Source of the DNA: Aquarana catesbeiana
Lineage: Eukaryota; Chordata; Amphibia; Anura; Ranidae
DNA length: 64,000 bases
Assembly: GCF_042186555.1 (NCBI RefSeq)
Contig: NC_133325.1
Location: 668,947,639 to 669,011,638 of the forward strand
Direction: 5' to 3'
Within the stretch, counting starts at the first letter, position 1; each line of letters opens with the position of its first letter. Made by a program: the position numbers and the translations under genes. Shown piece after piece: positions 34,630-46,909 of the stretch. A model generated the notes under the pieces. The model saw nothing but the letters and a program-made list of their open reading frames with translations, searched no databases and was not told where the DNA came from.

Positions 34630-34796
34630 AAGTGGTTGCAAACTGGCCTCAGGTGATACACAGGGATGAAACAAATAAGCTGTACCTGTTTATCTGCAGT
34701 CCTCTCTCTCTCTCCTAAAACACAGTTTAAAGGCTATTTCTTTGCAGTAGAGGGCAGGGAGTGGGAATACATCACCACACACACTGTGCAGCTAAA

Positions 34797-34814
34797 CCCC
34801 CCCCCCCCCCCCCC
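34797..34814 (-). repeat. Run of 18 C (G run on the minus strand)
   Basis: An uninterrupted C homopolymer next to a short (CA)n. Confidence 0.9.
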
Positions 34815-35059
34815 ACACACAGAATCATAGGAAAATATATATACTGCTATAAGTCAGCTGCTGTGTGCTGGACGGGGCAATCACCTGGAAAGCTATGGAG
34901 CCAGGATTTACCATTAACAGTGACTCATGCAGATGGCAGAGAGAAGAGGCAGCAGACAGAAATGACACTTGGGACCCTGGATTGAGGAAAGTACACACTA
35001 TAGAAGGATATGCTTTGATCATTGTTCATGTCAAAGGTTTACAACCACTTTAATGTCAT

Positions 35060-38000
35060 TTCCTCAAAAAAGAATTTCAGGCATTGTAAACTTTCATGTA
35101 GTTACATTGCTTCAGTGTGGACAAATATACCTATGTATATACAATACCCGGCTGATCCCCCTTGGAAGTTGAAAATCACTGAAGTAGAAATGGCTACTTC
35201 AGTGATCTCTCCTTGCTTCAGGGTCCCGTGCTGAGCAGCTGGTGTGATGCATTGTGAACACAGGAGGTCGGCCACTCAGCACAGGTACCATTCAGAGAAT
35301 GCTTTGTAATTCCTGAATGAATGAAAAATGTTCTCTGATTGCACAAGGTGGCGAGGCAGGGGAGTAGAGTTATGGGTTTCACCTTATCCAATCAGAGGAC
35401 ACTTTGCATCCGGCGTATGATGGAATAAACAATGTAAACAAATAGTTTCTGCTTTTCATCTGAGTTCTAATCAAAAGGTATTCCCCCTGTTTGTTATGGG
35501 TAGCACAAATACCCATACTCGATCGATGACTGCTTTCATTGGCCAGGCAAGGATGACGTCACTCCCGTGCATGCGTGGAAGTCCAGTCAGCTTTGGCATT
35601 GCCAAATTTTTACAGTGTTTGGAACAAAGGGATTAGGTGTCCATTTGGTGGTTTATGGGCACCCAAAGTAATCACTCTGCCACGTCCTAACATATATGCA
35701 ATAGGAATTTCAGGAAAAAAATGTACTTTATAGGCACATATAAAGCGAACAAAAGTCCTGGATGGCTTAACTCCAATGTAAAAATGCATATAAAAGCAAA
35801 GGAGAAGGCCTTCAAAAAAATACAAGCTCGAGGGATCATTTTCATTTAGACATTTTAAACACTTTTGAACTCTTCGAAGATTGAAATTTTGTTTGTTATG
35901 TTACTGTAGAAATGGTGTGCCGGTCTTTGTACAGTGCCTATTACAAATTTGGGCTTACTCAATAGAACAGCACAAAAAGCAGCGAAGATGAGCAATCATT
36001 CATAACAGCCAATCAGATTGGTGTTTAGCAAAGTCAAATTCGTGAAAGATGAATTCTGATAGGTGCCTGTGGGTTACTAGACTTTGCCTTAATGAATAAG
36101 CATGCCAGGGGAGAACATATCCTTATTGTGTTGAAGAAATCACCCTTGTTACGTTGATCTAATGCTGTCCTGGCATTTGCATTCCCGCAGTCATGTTACA
36201 GTGTCAGGCCAGCAATTTATTTTATGTCCGGAACACGAGACAAATTTGTGGTGACATCATCCATCAAAGGATGTAGACGTATGCAAAGTGTGAGCCAGCC
36301 ATGCGTGTCGGTGAGAATAAATGACTCACACAGATCAAGAGGTTTTGCTTTAGTGTGCACATCCAAAAACCACAGTCTATTAGGAACGTCTCATTGAGCA
36401 CAATTTCATGATGTTCAGAATTATCTGAGATGCATGTAAATAATGCACATTATACTGCAGCAATGTATTTTGCAGGGCACATAAGGTTAATGGTGTTTCT
36501 CCAACACACAACGTATCTCACTAGCAGGGAACAGTTTGATAACAGTTCTAGCATAAGCACCGAGCTTCTCCTACAGTAATTAATATCAGTGATTCAGTGT
36601 ATGCCAGACCACAGAGGCATCAAAAACAATTGATCTCCCTGTTTCTACTATCTGTTGTTTTCGGGACCTTAGGCAAACCACTATCTGCTTCTTATGGATC
36701 AGAATTAAAAAGCTCAGCGGGACAGACATATCCCGTGTCTGTAAGATTCCAAACAGAGCTGCTCATATTCTTAGGGAAAGAATTATCATATAGATTTATT
36801 TTTTCTTTCTTACAGGTTATGGATTGCGGGACATTTCATCCTACCAGTTATTAATACCAAATCACTATATACATCTACACATGACGAAACCTTAGTGTCA
36901 TATATAATATGAACTTATTCACCTAAATTTTGTTCTCTTTAGAACAAAATTTCTAAACACTACCGTGTTAATGACCGCCTGGTATCAATTAATACTCACC
37001 ATAGTCAACCTGCCACAGCGCATTTCTATTTTTTTTATTACAGCACACATCTATATTCAGCTGATAAGTTTCCTTTACAGTCTTGCTTAAAGAGTAAACG
37101 AAGAGCACAAATAATTACCTTTACAAGATATAATGCTGCTATAGACTCACTCAATGGTCACATGATTCCTGGTAAAGGAAAGGATTAGCCATCCGGAATT
37201 CATTTTTTCCCCTTTAACAGATCACATGACCAAACATCTAGAATTTTTCCTACATGACATGTTCTGGACTGAGCCTACAGCTATATTTCGTTAAGAAAAA
37301 GTAAGTATATCAGTCCTTATATCACTCATTTTTATCCATCCCAACAGGACCGACTACATACAGGTTTCATTTTGTGTACAATTTAAAGGATAAGTTAATC
37401 TTTCATGGGTGTAACATGTACTAATAGGATAATAAATAAGCAGCCCCCACCCCCCCACCTGAAGACACCCTGTTGTGACATCAGGCCAGGGATCTCCTCC
37501 CTGTGACAGCTGTCGCAATTAAAAAAAGAAGAGTTCTGTGAATGGGAGAACTACAACTACTGTCAGCCATTGCGACTGAGTGCTTGTAGTTCTCAATGAA
37601 CTAACAGGGTGCTGGGGAGTTCTCTAGGTAGTTTATTGATTTTTCCTGTCATTCAATAAGTGTGTTAAGGGATGCATTTTTTGGAAAGGGTCAGGGACTT
37701 TTTTACTGCAGCAGGTTGCTTTTTTGGTTCCATATACTACAATGGAAATGCAACGCAAACACATAAAAAATGCAGTGCTTGAGTTTTTGATGCGTTTCTG
37801 CTTGCTTCTACCGCAAGACAACCCACACCTCCCGAGAATACAAAAGGCATTAAAACGCATCAAAAACATGTGTGAAACAATGCAAAACACACCCAGAAAA
37901 CACATCAACTGCAACCTACATAGATGTGAACCATGCCTAAAAGCCCCCTTGTGTAAGCATCCAAAAGCCCCTGAGACTGCTGCTGGGCAATGCCATCTTG

Positions 38001-38555
38001 GATGTGATGTCAGCTTTCCCCGTCGCACCTAGCCTTCAGGGGGTGGAGTTGTGTCAGCACATAGATTAATTATATACTCTCAGAAAAAGAGAAGGCTATG
38101 ATATGGAAGGAGCTGTGCTAGGGAAAGGACTATACAAACTTTCAAGTAAGTTCAGGGTTGCATTGAAAGTTAATAAAAAATAATTTAGGTAAATGAAAAA
38201 CACTGCAAGCAAACATTTTAAATACTTATTTTTGATTTTTTTTCTGTGCTTTTATCTGCAATTTTTTAAGTTGGTTACAGGTTCTCGTTAAACATATACA
38301 GTACTTGCCTTCCACTCAGCTTCTGCTCATGACATCTAGTTGTGGGTGTCATCACAATCCTCCCGGTGAGATCTTGGTCAATACACGAACATCTTCTCAT
38401 GAGATTTGGGAAACCCAGTGTTCCCTGCATCTCGCCGGAAGGACTGTGATATCACACTCTCCAATGCAGAAGCGGGGTGAAAAGAAGGTATATATTTATT
38501 GTTCTTACAGGCACGATGCATCATTTGGACATGGAGTGGAGGACCTAAAGCAATT
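35060..38555. other. CUX1 intron, mostly unrecognised
   Basis: The stretch 35880-37330 is AT-rich and lacks recognised repeats. The part at 37650-37945 ends in a GTGAACCATGCC sequence resembling a worn TTCACAC-end MITE. No exon-like block was found. Opposing short open frames at 37633-38032 are shadows over this repeat. Confidence 0.45.
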
Positions 38556-38556
38556 A

Positions 38557-38917
38557 TGCCCCATACACACAAGCGGAATTTCCATCAGAAAAAACTTGGA
38601 TGGTTTTTCCGACAGGATTCCACTCAAACTTGGCTTGCATACACACGGTCACACAAAAGTTCTCTGAACTTTCGACCGCCAAGAACGCGTTGACGTACAA
38701 CACTACGACGAGCCAAGAAAATGAAGTTCAATGCTTCCGAGCATGCGTAGGAATTTTGCGCGTCGTAATTGGTACAGACGATCGGAATTTTTTCCGACCA
38801 AAAAATAGAGAACATGCTCCCAATCTTTTGTTGGCTGGAATTCCGCCAGCAAAAGTCTGATGGAGCATACACACGGTCGCATTTTCCAACCAAAAGTGTA
38901 CAAAAGTGTACACGGCA
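38557..38917. mobile_element. MITE family A, copy 4 (subfamily 2)
   Basis: 361 bp with ends TGCCCCATACACACAAGC and the complement of GTGTACACGGCA, flanked by TA (38555-38556 and 38918-38919). The interior has ACGACGAGCCAAGAAAATGA and TTCCGAGCATGCGTAGG, as in the copies at 43548 and 49459. Confidence 0.78.
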
Positions 38918-39065
38918 TAAGAGGATACTGAATTCTAAAGTATATCTTCAGTATGCTAGTCCATATAAAACAAACTTTAAATCAGTTGGGCAACAGATTT
39001 CAGACTTGTATAGTGCAGAAAAATAAAAATGTTCCTATACCTTAGTTGTATATAAAACTGCATAC

Positions 39066-39254
39066 CTTAAGATTGTTGTTCTTGGTGTTAAGCTGCTGCT
39101 CAAGCTGCGATATTTGAGTAGCAGAGTTTTCTCGAAGTTTAGTAAGACTGGCCTGTAACCTCTGTACATCTTCCACAAGCTGGGCAATTTCCCTCTCCTT
39201 TGCTGTAAGTTCAACCTCCATATTGGAGCGTGCCGCACCCTCCAGCGTCTGCTC
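39066..39254 (-). CDS. cux1: CUX1 exon, coiled coil (EVELTAKEREIAQLVEDVQR)
   Basis: A phase 0-0 exon of 63 codons. Residues 13-63 follow the CUX1/CASP coiled coil closely (EVELTAKEREIAQLVEDVQR, then LQASLTKLRENSATQISQLE, then QQLNTKNNNLK). The first dozen residues, EQTLEGAARSNM, differ from the mammalian version, which reads close to EQAIEVLTRSSL. The acceptor is CCCTTACACAG and the donor AAG/GTATGC. Regular heptads of Leu, Ile and Val mark a parallel coiled coil used for dimerisation. The open frame runs on past the donor for a few codons into the intron, which is only a frame shadow. Confidence 0.94.
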
Positions 39255-39845
39255 CTGTGTAAGGGTAAGTATGCGTTCAAGGTTGCCACCAAATAAACAA
39301 AAACACACCAAACTATACCAAACATGCAGCATGTGCTCACAAATATTAAATAACTTTTATGTATGTATTTATGCATCACAACTCTTCAAACGGTTAAACT
39401 TTTATGTGACTCTATTAATAGAAGATTAATTCAATCAATATTTATTTCTATAAGTAGCAGGGGAAATTTTATTATTCAAAAATCCAACTGAAAGCAAGAA
39501 AACAGAAGGTGGCCAATGCAGACAGTTGGCTAAAGACTGCTCGCAGCAGTAACTGGCTAATAAGATGAAAGTGTTAATATTAAAACTCTATTATATAACA
39601 GGCTTTAATGTGGAATGTCCGATTATTGCACATACGGTGATGTATATTCACTGACTTCATACATAACCCACATAGAGGTAAATGTAGACGTAATGTGTGC
39701 ACAATAGAGCCATACTCCTCACTGCAACATGCTGCATTGATTTAATGTGCTGCCATAGCTCTAATTAAAAATCCCAAGTCTAATTAAACATCCCAAGCAC
39801 GGTTTTAAAATAGGAAGATGCTGAAGTGACATAATATGTCAAATT

Positions 39846-40200
39846 AAAGTAGAACGCTATGCAAAACTTTTTATTTTTTCATTTTGGATAGAGCAAATAA
39901 GGGTTATAACCCCGGTCAGTTTTTTTCCCCATCTGGGTCCTATTGGGGAGATTTACCTTCACTTTCTGTCGCATAGCCAAACAGGAAGTGAGAGGAAATT
40001 CCTGCAAATTAAGGAAATCCCATTGAACCGTCCACAATAACTAGTGTCACAATTATAGAAGGCTTCCCCCCATTACTGTTCTGGGGACAACCCAAAATTT
40101 GGGATTTTCAATACTTTCACTATTGATGATAAAGGTAAACAGGACAAATAGAGATTAAATCTCCCTAACAGGGGGGGGGCAACATAAAACTGCAAAGTTT
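39846..40200. repeat. Dispersed repeat family J, copy 2
   Basis: TTCATTTTGGATAGAGCA at the left and AATCTCCCTAACAGGG at the right match 31540-31960 in the same orientation. Confidence 0.6.
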
Positions 40201-40299
40201 AGAAAATAAAGTTTGATTTACTAAGGCAGATTAGTGAAAAATAAATTGATACTGGCTGACAATGGATGTCATATGCTCCTATGGCTTAGTACTCATTCA

Positions 40300-42480
40300 C
40301 ACCACATCAGTTAAGTTGAGCTGAGTTGATCTGCAAAGATCAATGCATAATCAACTGCAAGGCACAAAGAAAACAATTGTTTTCTATGTGCTCCTTTTAT
40401 ATCTCTGCATTGCAGTACAAAAATTTGTGCACCTCATGGCGGTGCAATCTACTGCACCACAGCTGTAGCATTTTTACAACGTTTAATAAAAAGGGTAAAT
40501 AAATATTACCTTGCCCTGTAACAACTAAGGTACCGCCGCTACACAGCGAGTGTGATCAAGCTTTTATTGAATAGGCAACATCTCTGTAAATAAGATCTTT
40601 CTATATAGCTCATCTTTCTAGCTTACATGAAAAGGCTACGATTGCAAATCCCTATGCTGTGTGCATCAATAGAAACACACAGCCCCATAGCCTAGGGTGG
40701 CAAGGCATTCCCCTGCTCACCTCTCCTTTCTCTAACAAACTGCACTATTTGCTTTTAACTCTTTCCGGTGAAGACCGGAAGTAGGAGTCAGCATCTAAAC
40801 TACAAGTGCTGGGATAGGAACTTCAACAAATGGTTTCATGGGGATTTTTTTATGGTATGGTACTCAGTGTGTTATGCTAAAAGCTCCTGAGTTTAATACT
40901 ACTTTAATTTGAATACAATAAGGAAGAATTAGAACATCTGTTGGATATTCACTGCTGTGTCCCCACTGGGGAGATTTCTCATGACTTCCTATTCAGGGTG
41001 TCAGAATGTCAGAGACAGGAAGAGATGGGCTATTTCCAACTAGTGCATAGACCGGGAACAAAAATTATATTTGCAATTAAATATGGAAGTGTTGCATATG
41101 TCACATCTGATTGTATTCCTATCCCAGTGACTTTTCCCCTCATTTGTTTAACTGGTGTCATATGGACAGGACCAAGTGGGGACAAAGTCAGTAATAAAAG
41201 CTATACAGAGATTCTAAACCTTACACGTTTTATTCAAAACTAAACTTTGCCAAAAATTCCACTACTGTAGCATTATGACCACTGTAACTAAGGCTGGGTA
41301 CACATGGGCTGAGATCCGGTCACTGTGTACAGCTGTCTTTCCGACGCATTTCAGAGCTTCCTGCTTTTCCCCCAGGCTCTGAGGAAAGAGCAGGATGCTC
41401 TACAACCCGTAGCAGTGCCCACAGGACAACCCACCTGGCATCAGTTCCACACCTGCTCCCCTGTGCACTTCAGGATGGTTACTGGCACTTCTTGTTTCAG
41501 TGTCCAGCAGGGCTGAGCCTTCCACACAGAGCCTGGCGGCTGCACAAGCAGGGAGAGACCTCAGTGTGATTGACAGCGGTGTCCTTGTGGAGAATTACCT
41601 TTTATCTGTTAACCCAGTAAGTCAGTTATATTTGAATAAAGTGGATGATTGTAATGCTACACTTAGTGGGTGTCCCCTTTCTCCCTTTTTGTTCCATTAC
41701 AGAAGCAGCTTTCTACTCTGGGATGGCTGCCCTTAATGTGGATAGCGGTGTTTGCAAATAATAAAGCTAATCCTAGAATGATTTATTTTGAAATAATTGA
41801 TAATATGTCTAATATTTTTTAACACCTTAAAGTTAAAAAATGTTAGTCATATTATCATTTAACAATCAATCGTTCTATGTGTGTGCACTGAGCGGGGCGC
41901 TGGACTAATGAGTTTCCATTAGGTCCGTAAATTTTTTACAAGCATGTGATTAGAGCCTGAGGCTCTAATTGGCTTGTTTTAGGTTGTCCTCAGGGAACAG
42001 AGCACTGCGCCCCGAACCCTCCTACTCTTGATTTTCGCAAATCAATAGTCACCATCGCGTCACTTCCGGCTTCTCATCCCGGACAAGCAGGAGGCTGAAG
42101 ACTTGGAACCCGGAAAGAAGACCGGGTTAACACGGAAAGCGCCGGGTATCAGGGGAGCTGTGACCACTGGAGGGCTCTGTTTGTAGGCAAGTCTCACACC
42201 GTCCTCTGGTGAGTGCAGACCTGGGAGGGGTTTTGTTTGTGCTCCCCCCCCAAAAATTGTTAGCACCAGCCGCCACTGGTGGATAGCAATACAGGACTAT
42301 TTGGTTAAGTTGGATTTTTATGGGCTTGTGCGCCTTGTCCTATTAGCGCCATTAATGTCTTGAATTTTTATGCATGCCTGTACTTCCTTTGAGTGATTTT
42401 CCTTCATCAAAAAAAAAAAAAAGCGTGTGAGTTGTCACCAAGACAAAAAGAGCTAAAAAAAAAAAACCCTGAGAGATGTC
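40300..42480. other. CUX1 intron with worn repeats
   Basis: Contains a partial TTCACAC-type sequence at 40308, a diverged family J copy at about 40900-41250 and a GC-rich tract at 42050-42260. Nothing coding recognised. Confidence 0.4.
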
Positions 42481-42660
42481 ATATACTTCACCCACTCTGC
42501 TAAGTAAATGTGCTTTTGTTGTGGTCTCTATTCCCATCAGAGATTTTTCATCAGTACCTGTCTTTGTGACACCCCTTTTACAGAGACAGGAAGTGAATGT
42601 AAGTCTCCCAAACAAGGACACAGGCAAAAAAAAAAATGTTAATCTTCTCCTCTCTATAAA
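42480..42660. repeat. Diverged family J fragment
   Basis: CAGAGACAGGAAGTGAATGTAAGTCTCCC resembles the family J middle section; it lies about 100 bp downstream of the 42755-42859 exon donor. Confidence 0.45.
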
Positions 42661-42754
42661 AGAATTGTAAAAAAATCATTGGCCTCAACAAGACATGAAA
42701 GCATGTTTTGTAGAAGATTAGTATGTGCACAGAATAATGAATTGTGTTACTCAC

Positions 42755-42859
42755 AGTATCGGGCGGTTTCTGCATCTGTGGGGCATGCTGTAGAGAATTG
42801 TTGAGCGATGAGAGCTGTTCCTTTAAGGCCTCTGCCTCTCTCTGCGCCACCTCTGCTCT
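42755..42859 (-). CDS. cux1: CUX1 exon, coiled coil (RAEVAQREAE...)
   Basis: A phase 0-0 exon of exactly 35 codons, beginning RAEVAQREAEALKEQLSSLN and ending QMQKPPDT. The acceptor is TTTTCTTCCTCCCTTCAG and the donor is ACT/GTGAGT, both good consensus sites. Heptad-like spacing of leucine and alanine with abundant Glu, Arg and Gln continues the coiled coil of the neighbouring exons. The second half (SLNNSLQHAPQMQKPPDT) is less conserved than the first when compared with my memory of mammalian CUX1. The exon would be shared by the CUX1 and CASP isoforms. Confidence 0.92.
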
Positions 42860-43547
42860 CTGAAGGGAGGAAGAAAATAAAAAAGGTGAAGAGAGAAATA
42901 CATTCATTTTAACAACTGACAATTAATCTCAGAACATTCATCAATTCATGCCCGACTGACTATAATTGATTTTCCTAAACACTCAACCTAATAAATGTTA
43001 GGAGGGGGGAAAGAGAAAAAAAAAATCATGGAAAGTGATGGATTTTTATTTTAAACAGTACAAGGAAGAAATAATTGAGCGATTATGACAGTAATTTAAC
43101 GCTAGAAGCAAGGAATCCCCTGCTGCTGTTAATGCTGCAGCCCACTGAATTTATCAGGCTGAATAAATATGAGGAGAAATGGAATCTTTTTTATTCAATT
43201 TATTTCTATACTCACGCCGAGAATGATTTCATTTTAGAATTACTCGTGGGAATGACTCATAGAGGGAGACACGGTTGGAACCTTTTAATCTGGTAGGGAC
43301 GGAATTTCTGTATCAGATTTGGACATCCTGCAACTGGTGGTGAGGGGGTTAAAGGGAATTTGGAAGGCTATAAATATCTGGAGTTGCTGTTGCAGACTTG
43401 CTTTTGAGGGCTTTTTTTTTCCATTTCTGATCCTGGCTTTACCACGTAGTAAATCACTGGACCAGAATAAGAATTTACACATTAGATGTCCCAACACCTG
43501 ATGTGCATATCCTTGAAGAAGGTTAGTAATTCACCAAATAAAGTGTA

Positions 43548-43964
43548 ATGCCGCGTACACACGATCGCACATTCCGACAACAAAATCCATGTTTTTTTTT
43601 TCCGATGGATGTTGGCTCAAACTTGTCTTGCATACACACGGTCACACAAATCTTGTCGGAAATTCCGATCGCCAAGAACGCGGTGACGTACAACACTTAC
43701 GACGAGCCGAGAAAAAATGAAGTTCAATAGCCAGTGCGGCTCTTCTGCTTGATTCCGAGCATGCGTGGAACTTTGTGCGTCGAAATTGTGTACACATGAT
43801 CTGAATTTACGACAACGGATTTTGTTGTCGGAAGATTTGAGATCCAGATCTCAAATTTTGTTTGTCGCAAATGTCCGATGGAGCCTACACACGGTTGGAA
43901 TTTCTGACAACAAGCTCTTATCCAACCTTTCCTGTCGGAAAATCCGACCGTGTGTACGCGGCAT
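43548..43964. mobile_element. MITE family A, copy 5 (subfamily 2)
   Basis: 417 bp with ends ATGCCGCGTACACACGATCG and the complement of CGACCGTGTGTACGCGGCAT, flanked by TA on both sides. The interior has ACGACGAGCCGAGAAAAAATG and CCAGTGCGGCTCTTCTGCTT. Confidence 0.85.
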
Positions 43965-44216
43965 TAGTCTTCCCAAACGTGAGATAGAAGTATTGGATGG
44001 ACCAGAGTAGGCTGGGTCAGGCCCTTACACCTTGGATGTCCTGGATACACCAACAGAGGGACCTCTCTCCCATAATTCTCGGCTCCGTTTCTGTCCAACT
44101 TGGAGTTTTGTGTGTTCACTGCTACCTTTTCATGTTCCATTACCTCCTGTTAAATTTTCTATAGTATTAAAGTGGAATCTCCTCATAATGGCTAGAATAG
44201 CTGTCCAAAGCCAGTA

Positions 44217-44628
44217 CAGTAATACCTTGGATTGCGAGTAACGGTGTTTACGAGCATTTCGGAATATGAACTATTATGTTTTAAAAATCCTGACTCGGTT
44301 TGCGAACATTGTTTCACAAAACGAGCAGGATTCAAGCCTCTGGGGCGTGTAGTACCGCATTCGGCCAGAGGTTCAGGGGTGCCGGTGACACTCGGAGCCC
44401 TTCGGAAACACTTGGTTCCCAAGCCTCTCTGAGCCCATCCGAGCGGCTCAGAGTGTTTCCGAATGTCTCCAGCACCCCCCTCTGGTTACATGCGGTACTG
44501 CATACACTAGCAGTGCAACTGTAACGGATTCGTTTTTTCCTATGGGGAAACTCACTTTGATATACAAGTGCTTTAGATTACAAGCATTCTTCTGGAACGA
44601 ATTATATTCGTAATCCAAGGTACCACTG
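44217..44628. mobile_element. Tc1/mariner-type MITE (CAGT ends)
   Basis: 412 bp with ends CAGTAATACCTTGGATTGCG and the complement of GTAATCCAAGGTACCACTG, flanked by TA at 44215-44216 and 44629-44630. CAGT termini and TA duplications are the Tc1 signature. The interior is GC-richer. It encodes no transposase. Confidence 0.88.
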
Positions 44629-45132
44629 TAATTCAAACAAACAATCTCAATTCCCCCAAGATATACAGCATAAAAAACCTTCAGATGGTTCAACTGTCCA
44701 GCATCAAAAACGGAGATATCTGTTTGAGGTAGACTGACCCAAGTAGGGAAGAATAAAGGACGATACCCACAAAGCCTGCACTTTTTTGTGAGGCAGTTAA
44801 ATTGGTGGGTTTAGTTCCACTTTAAAGTGAAAAAAGTCAATCTATTATTTTTTTAATTGTTTTAAAAATAGGAAGCCAGTGTGTTGATAAATTATGGTTG
44901 TGTACCTATGAATAGAATACATTTCCTATAAAACAACATATTCTGAAATGGTACTGTACAGTATTATTTATGTTGTTTTTAAGCACCAGGGTTGAAGGGT
45001 ATGTTCATTTTTTTGTAGCTCACACCTGTCCATGGTTTTCACTATGCTCCCTGACAGCTACAGTTTTAGAAGCTTCCTGTGACGACAATAAAAGGAGGGA
45101 CCTCATTTTCTGCTATGTGGAGATTTTTAAAA

Positions 45133-45630
45133 CTTAAAAGAGAAGTTTGGTTTTAAAAAAAATAACCAAACATTCATACTCGCCTAGATGGATGCAGCAT
45201 CGATCCAATGCTGCATCTGTCCCCCGCCAGCTATAGGACAGAGAACTGAGCGATTAAACACCGTTGATCGCTCAGTTCTTGTTCTTCAGGCTGCAGAGAG
45301 CTGGTGACTGTCAATCACCGGCCCTCTAGCGCTCACTGAAACAGTGGGCTGTGGAGGGTTAGGACAGTTGGCAAGTATGTGGAACTGATGCTTCTGCAAA
45401 GCAGCCGGATGGAGAAAGGCAGCAGCCCTTCAGGGGGATCCACAATAGTCATAAGGCAGTACAGCCAGCCCTTCTGCTCAGTAGGTGCCCGGGCCTCCAT
45501 TTGAACTGAAGGGTCCCAGGCCCGGAATAGGAGGACCTGACCTCAGCCAACAGCAGGTTAACGGGTCACAGAAGTGGAGAACAAACTGCACTCCTGTGAT
45601 CCACAGGAGAAGTACAAAGAAGAGCTTTGG
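45133..45630. repeat. Dispersed repeat family E, copy 3
   Basis: Starts AAAAGAGAAGTTTGG and ends GATCCACAGGAGAAGTA; the GATCGCTCAGTTCTTG block aligns with 32730 and 18020. Confidence 0.62.
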
Positions 45631-46099
45631 CTACACTGTTCATATTTGAAACAACTGAATTTGTTTTGGGCAGATGTGAGGTGAACCACCTATGTGTAAA
45701 CCTATAAACATGATACACTGCGACTTCATTCTACTACACATTGCATAGAAAATTGTGTCTCTTGTCTGGCAGCTCATGGATATTTTGCATTTCAAATGCT
45801 GCTTAAATAAGGCATTTTTTCATACTTGTGCCAACATTACATTGTAGCATAAGCTCCCCCACTGTCATTACTTACTTGATGATTTATGTGTAAAATGCAT
45901 ACATGTACGGAATTTACATAAGCCAACTTTCCCCCAAATTAAGAGAAGAAAAAAACTATTCAAACATGTGACCTGCTCCATCAGACTCAACAATCAACTT
46001 CAAAAAAGAGGAGCTCACTGGCATGCAGCAAAAGCACAAACAAACAAAGAAGGGGATTGCCAGGAGAACTTCAAAACTCGAGTTTTCCCATTGCAGCTA

Positions 46100-46540
46100 C
46101 AAAGGTAAGTACACTTATATACCAAGTACACTAAGCAATCATATAAAACCAAAAGGAAATATTTGGGTAGAGTTCTCTACTAAATTACATGTTATATCTA
46201 GTTCTATTAACTGGCCTTTGGTAAAAATAAAGCTGTTCCCCAATCAAAATGATTCAAATGTTGGAAAGATTAGGGAGAAGATTAGAACCCTTTCTGTTTT
46301 TTTTTTGCTTTCAGTGACTTCGGAGCAGGGAATTCTCCTCATTTACTGTGTGGTCCATGGCAAGATACCCTTGCAACAGGGAAACCGGAAAATAGTTTTT
46401 CTTTAGAAAATCAGGGAAAGAGTCAAAACTTTTGGCATTTTTTTTTTACAGCTATGTCCCTGTCGGGAGATTTTTCTAATTTCCTAAGTGGTCATCATAA
46501 ATAGGAATTACGAGAAAATCTCCACAGAGAATTTGAGTTT
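46100..46540. repeat. Diverged family J copy
   Basis: CCTGTCGGGAGATTTTTC and GAAAATCTCCACAGAG resemble the family J ends. The middle is diverged. Confidence 0.4.
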
Positions 46541-46895
46541 TAGAAGTCAAAGTGGATTTTGGCATACTGACCAGGACTGTTGAGTTGCATGAGCTCATGA
46601 ACAACACAACTGGGCTTCACTGCATCCCCGTCATACAAACTGCTGCTACATGCAGCATTTTTAGGAACCGAATCTGACCGCAAACCACAATGACTGTCGC
46701 AAGAAAGCCAGCAGTCCACATTCATAACAGTAGATGTGACCTTACAGTAATGCCCCGTACACACGATCAGACTTTCCAACAACAAAACCATGGATTTTTG
46801 TTTGAAGGATGTTGGCTCCAACTTGTCTTGCATACACACGGTCATACAAATGTTGGCCAACAATTACGAACGTAGTGACGTACAAGACGTACGTG

Positions 46896-46909
46896 ATATC
46901 TCCATTACG
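46896..46909 (+). repeat. 14-bp target site duplication, left copy
   Basis: ATATCTCCATTACG, repeated exactly at 47889-47902 on the other side of the insertion. Confidence 0.92.

Noticed and set aside
37633..38032. Overlapping open frames of 131 and 102 codons on opposite strands
   Set aside because: They lie in repeat-like sequence and have no recognisable similarity. Strings of Lys, His and Thr codons fit chance.
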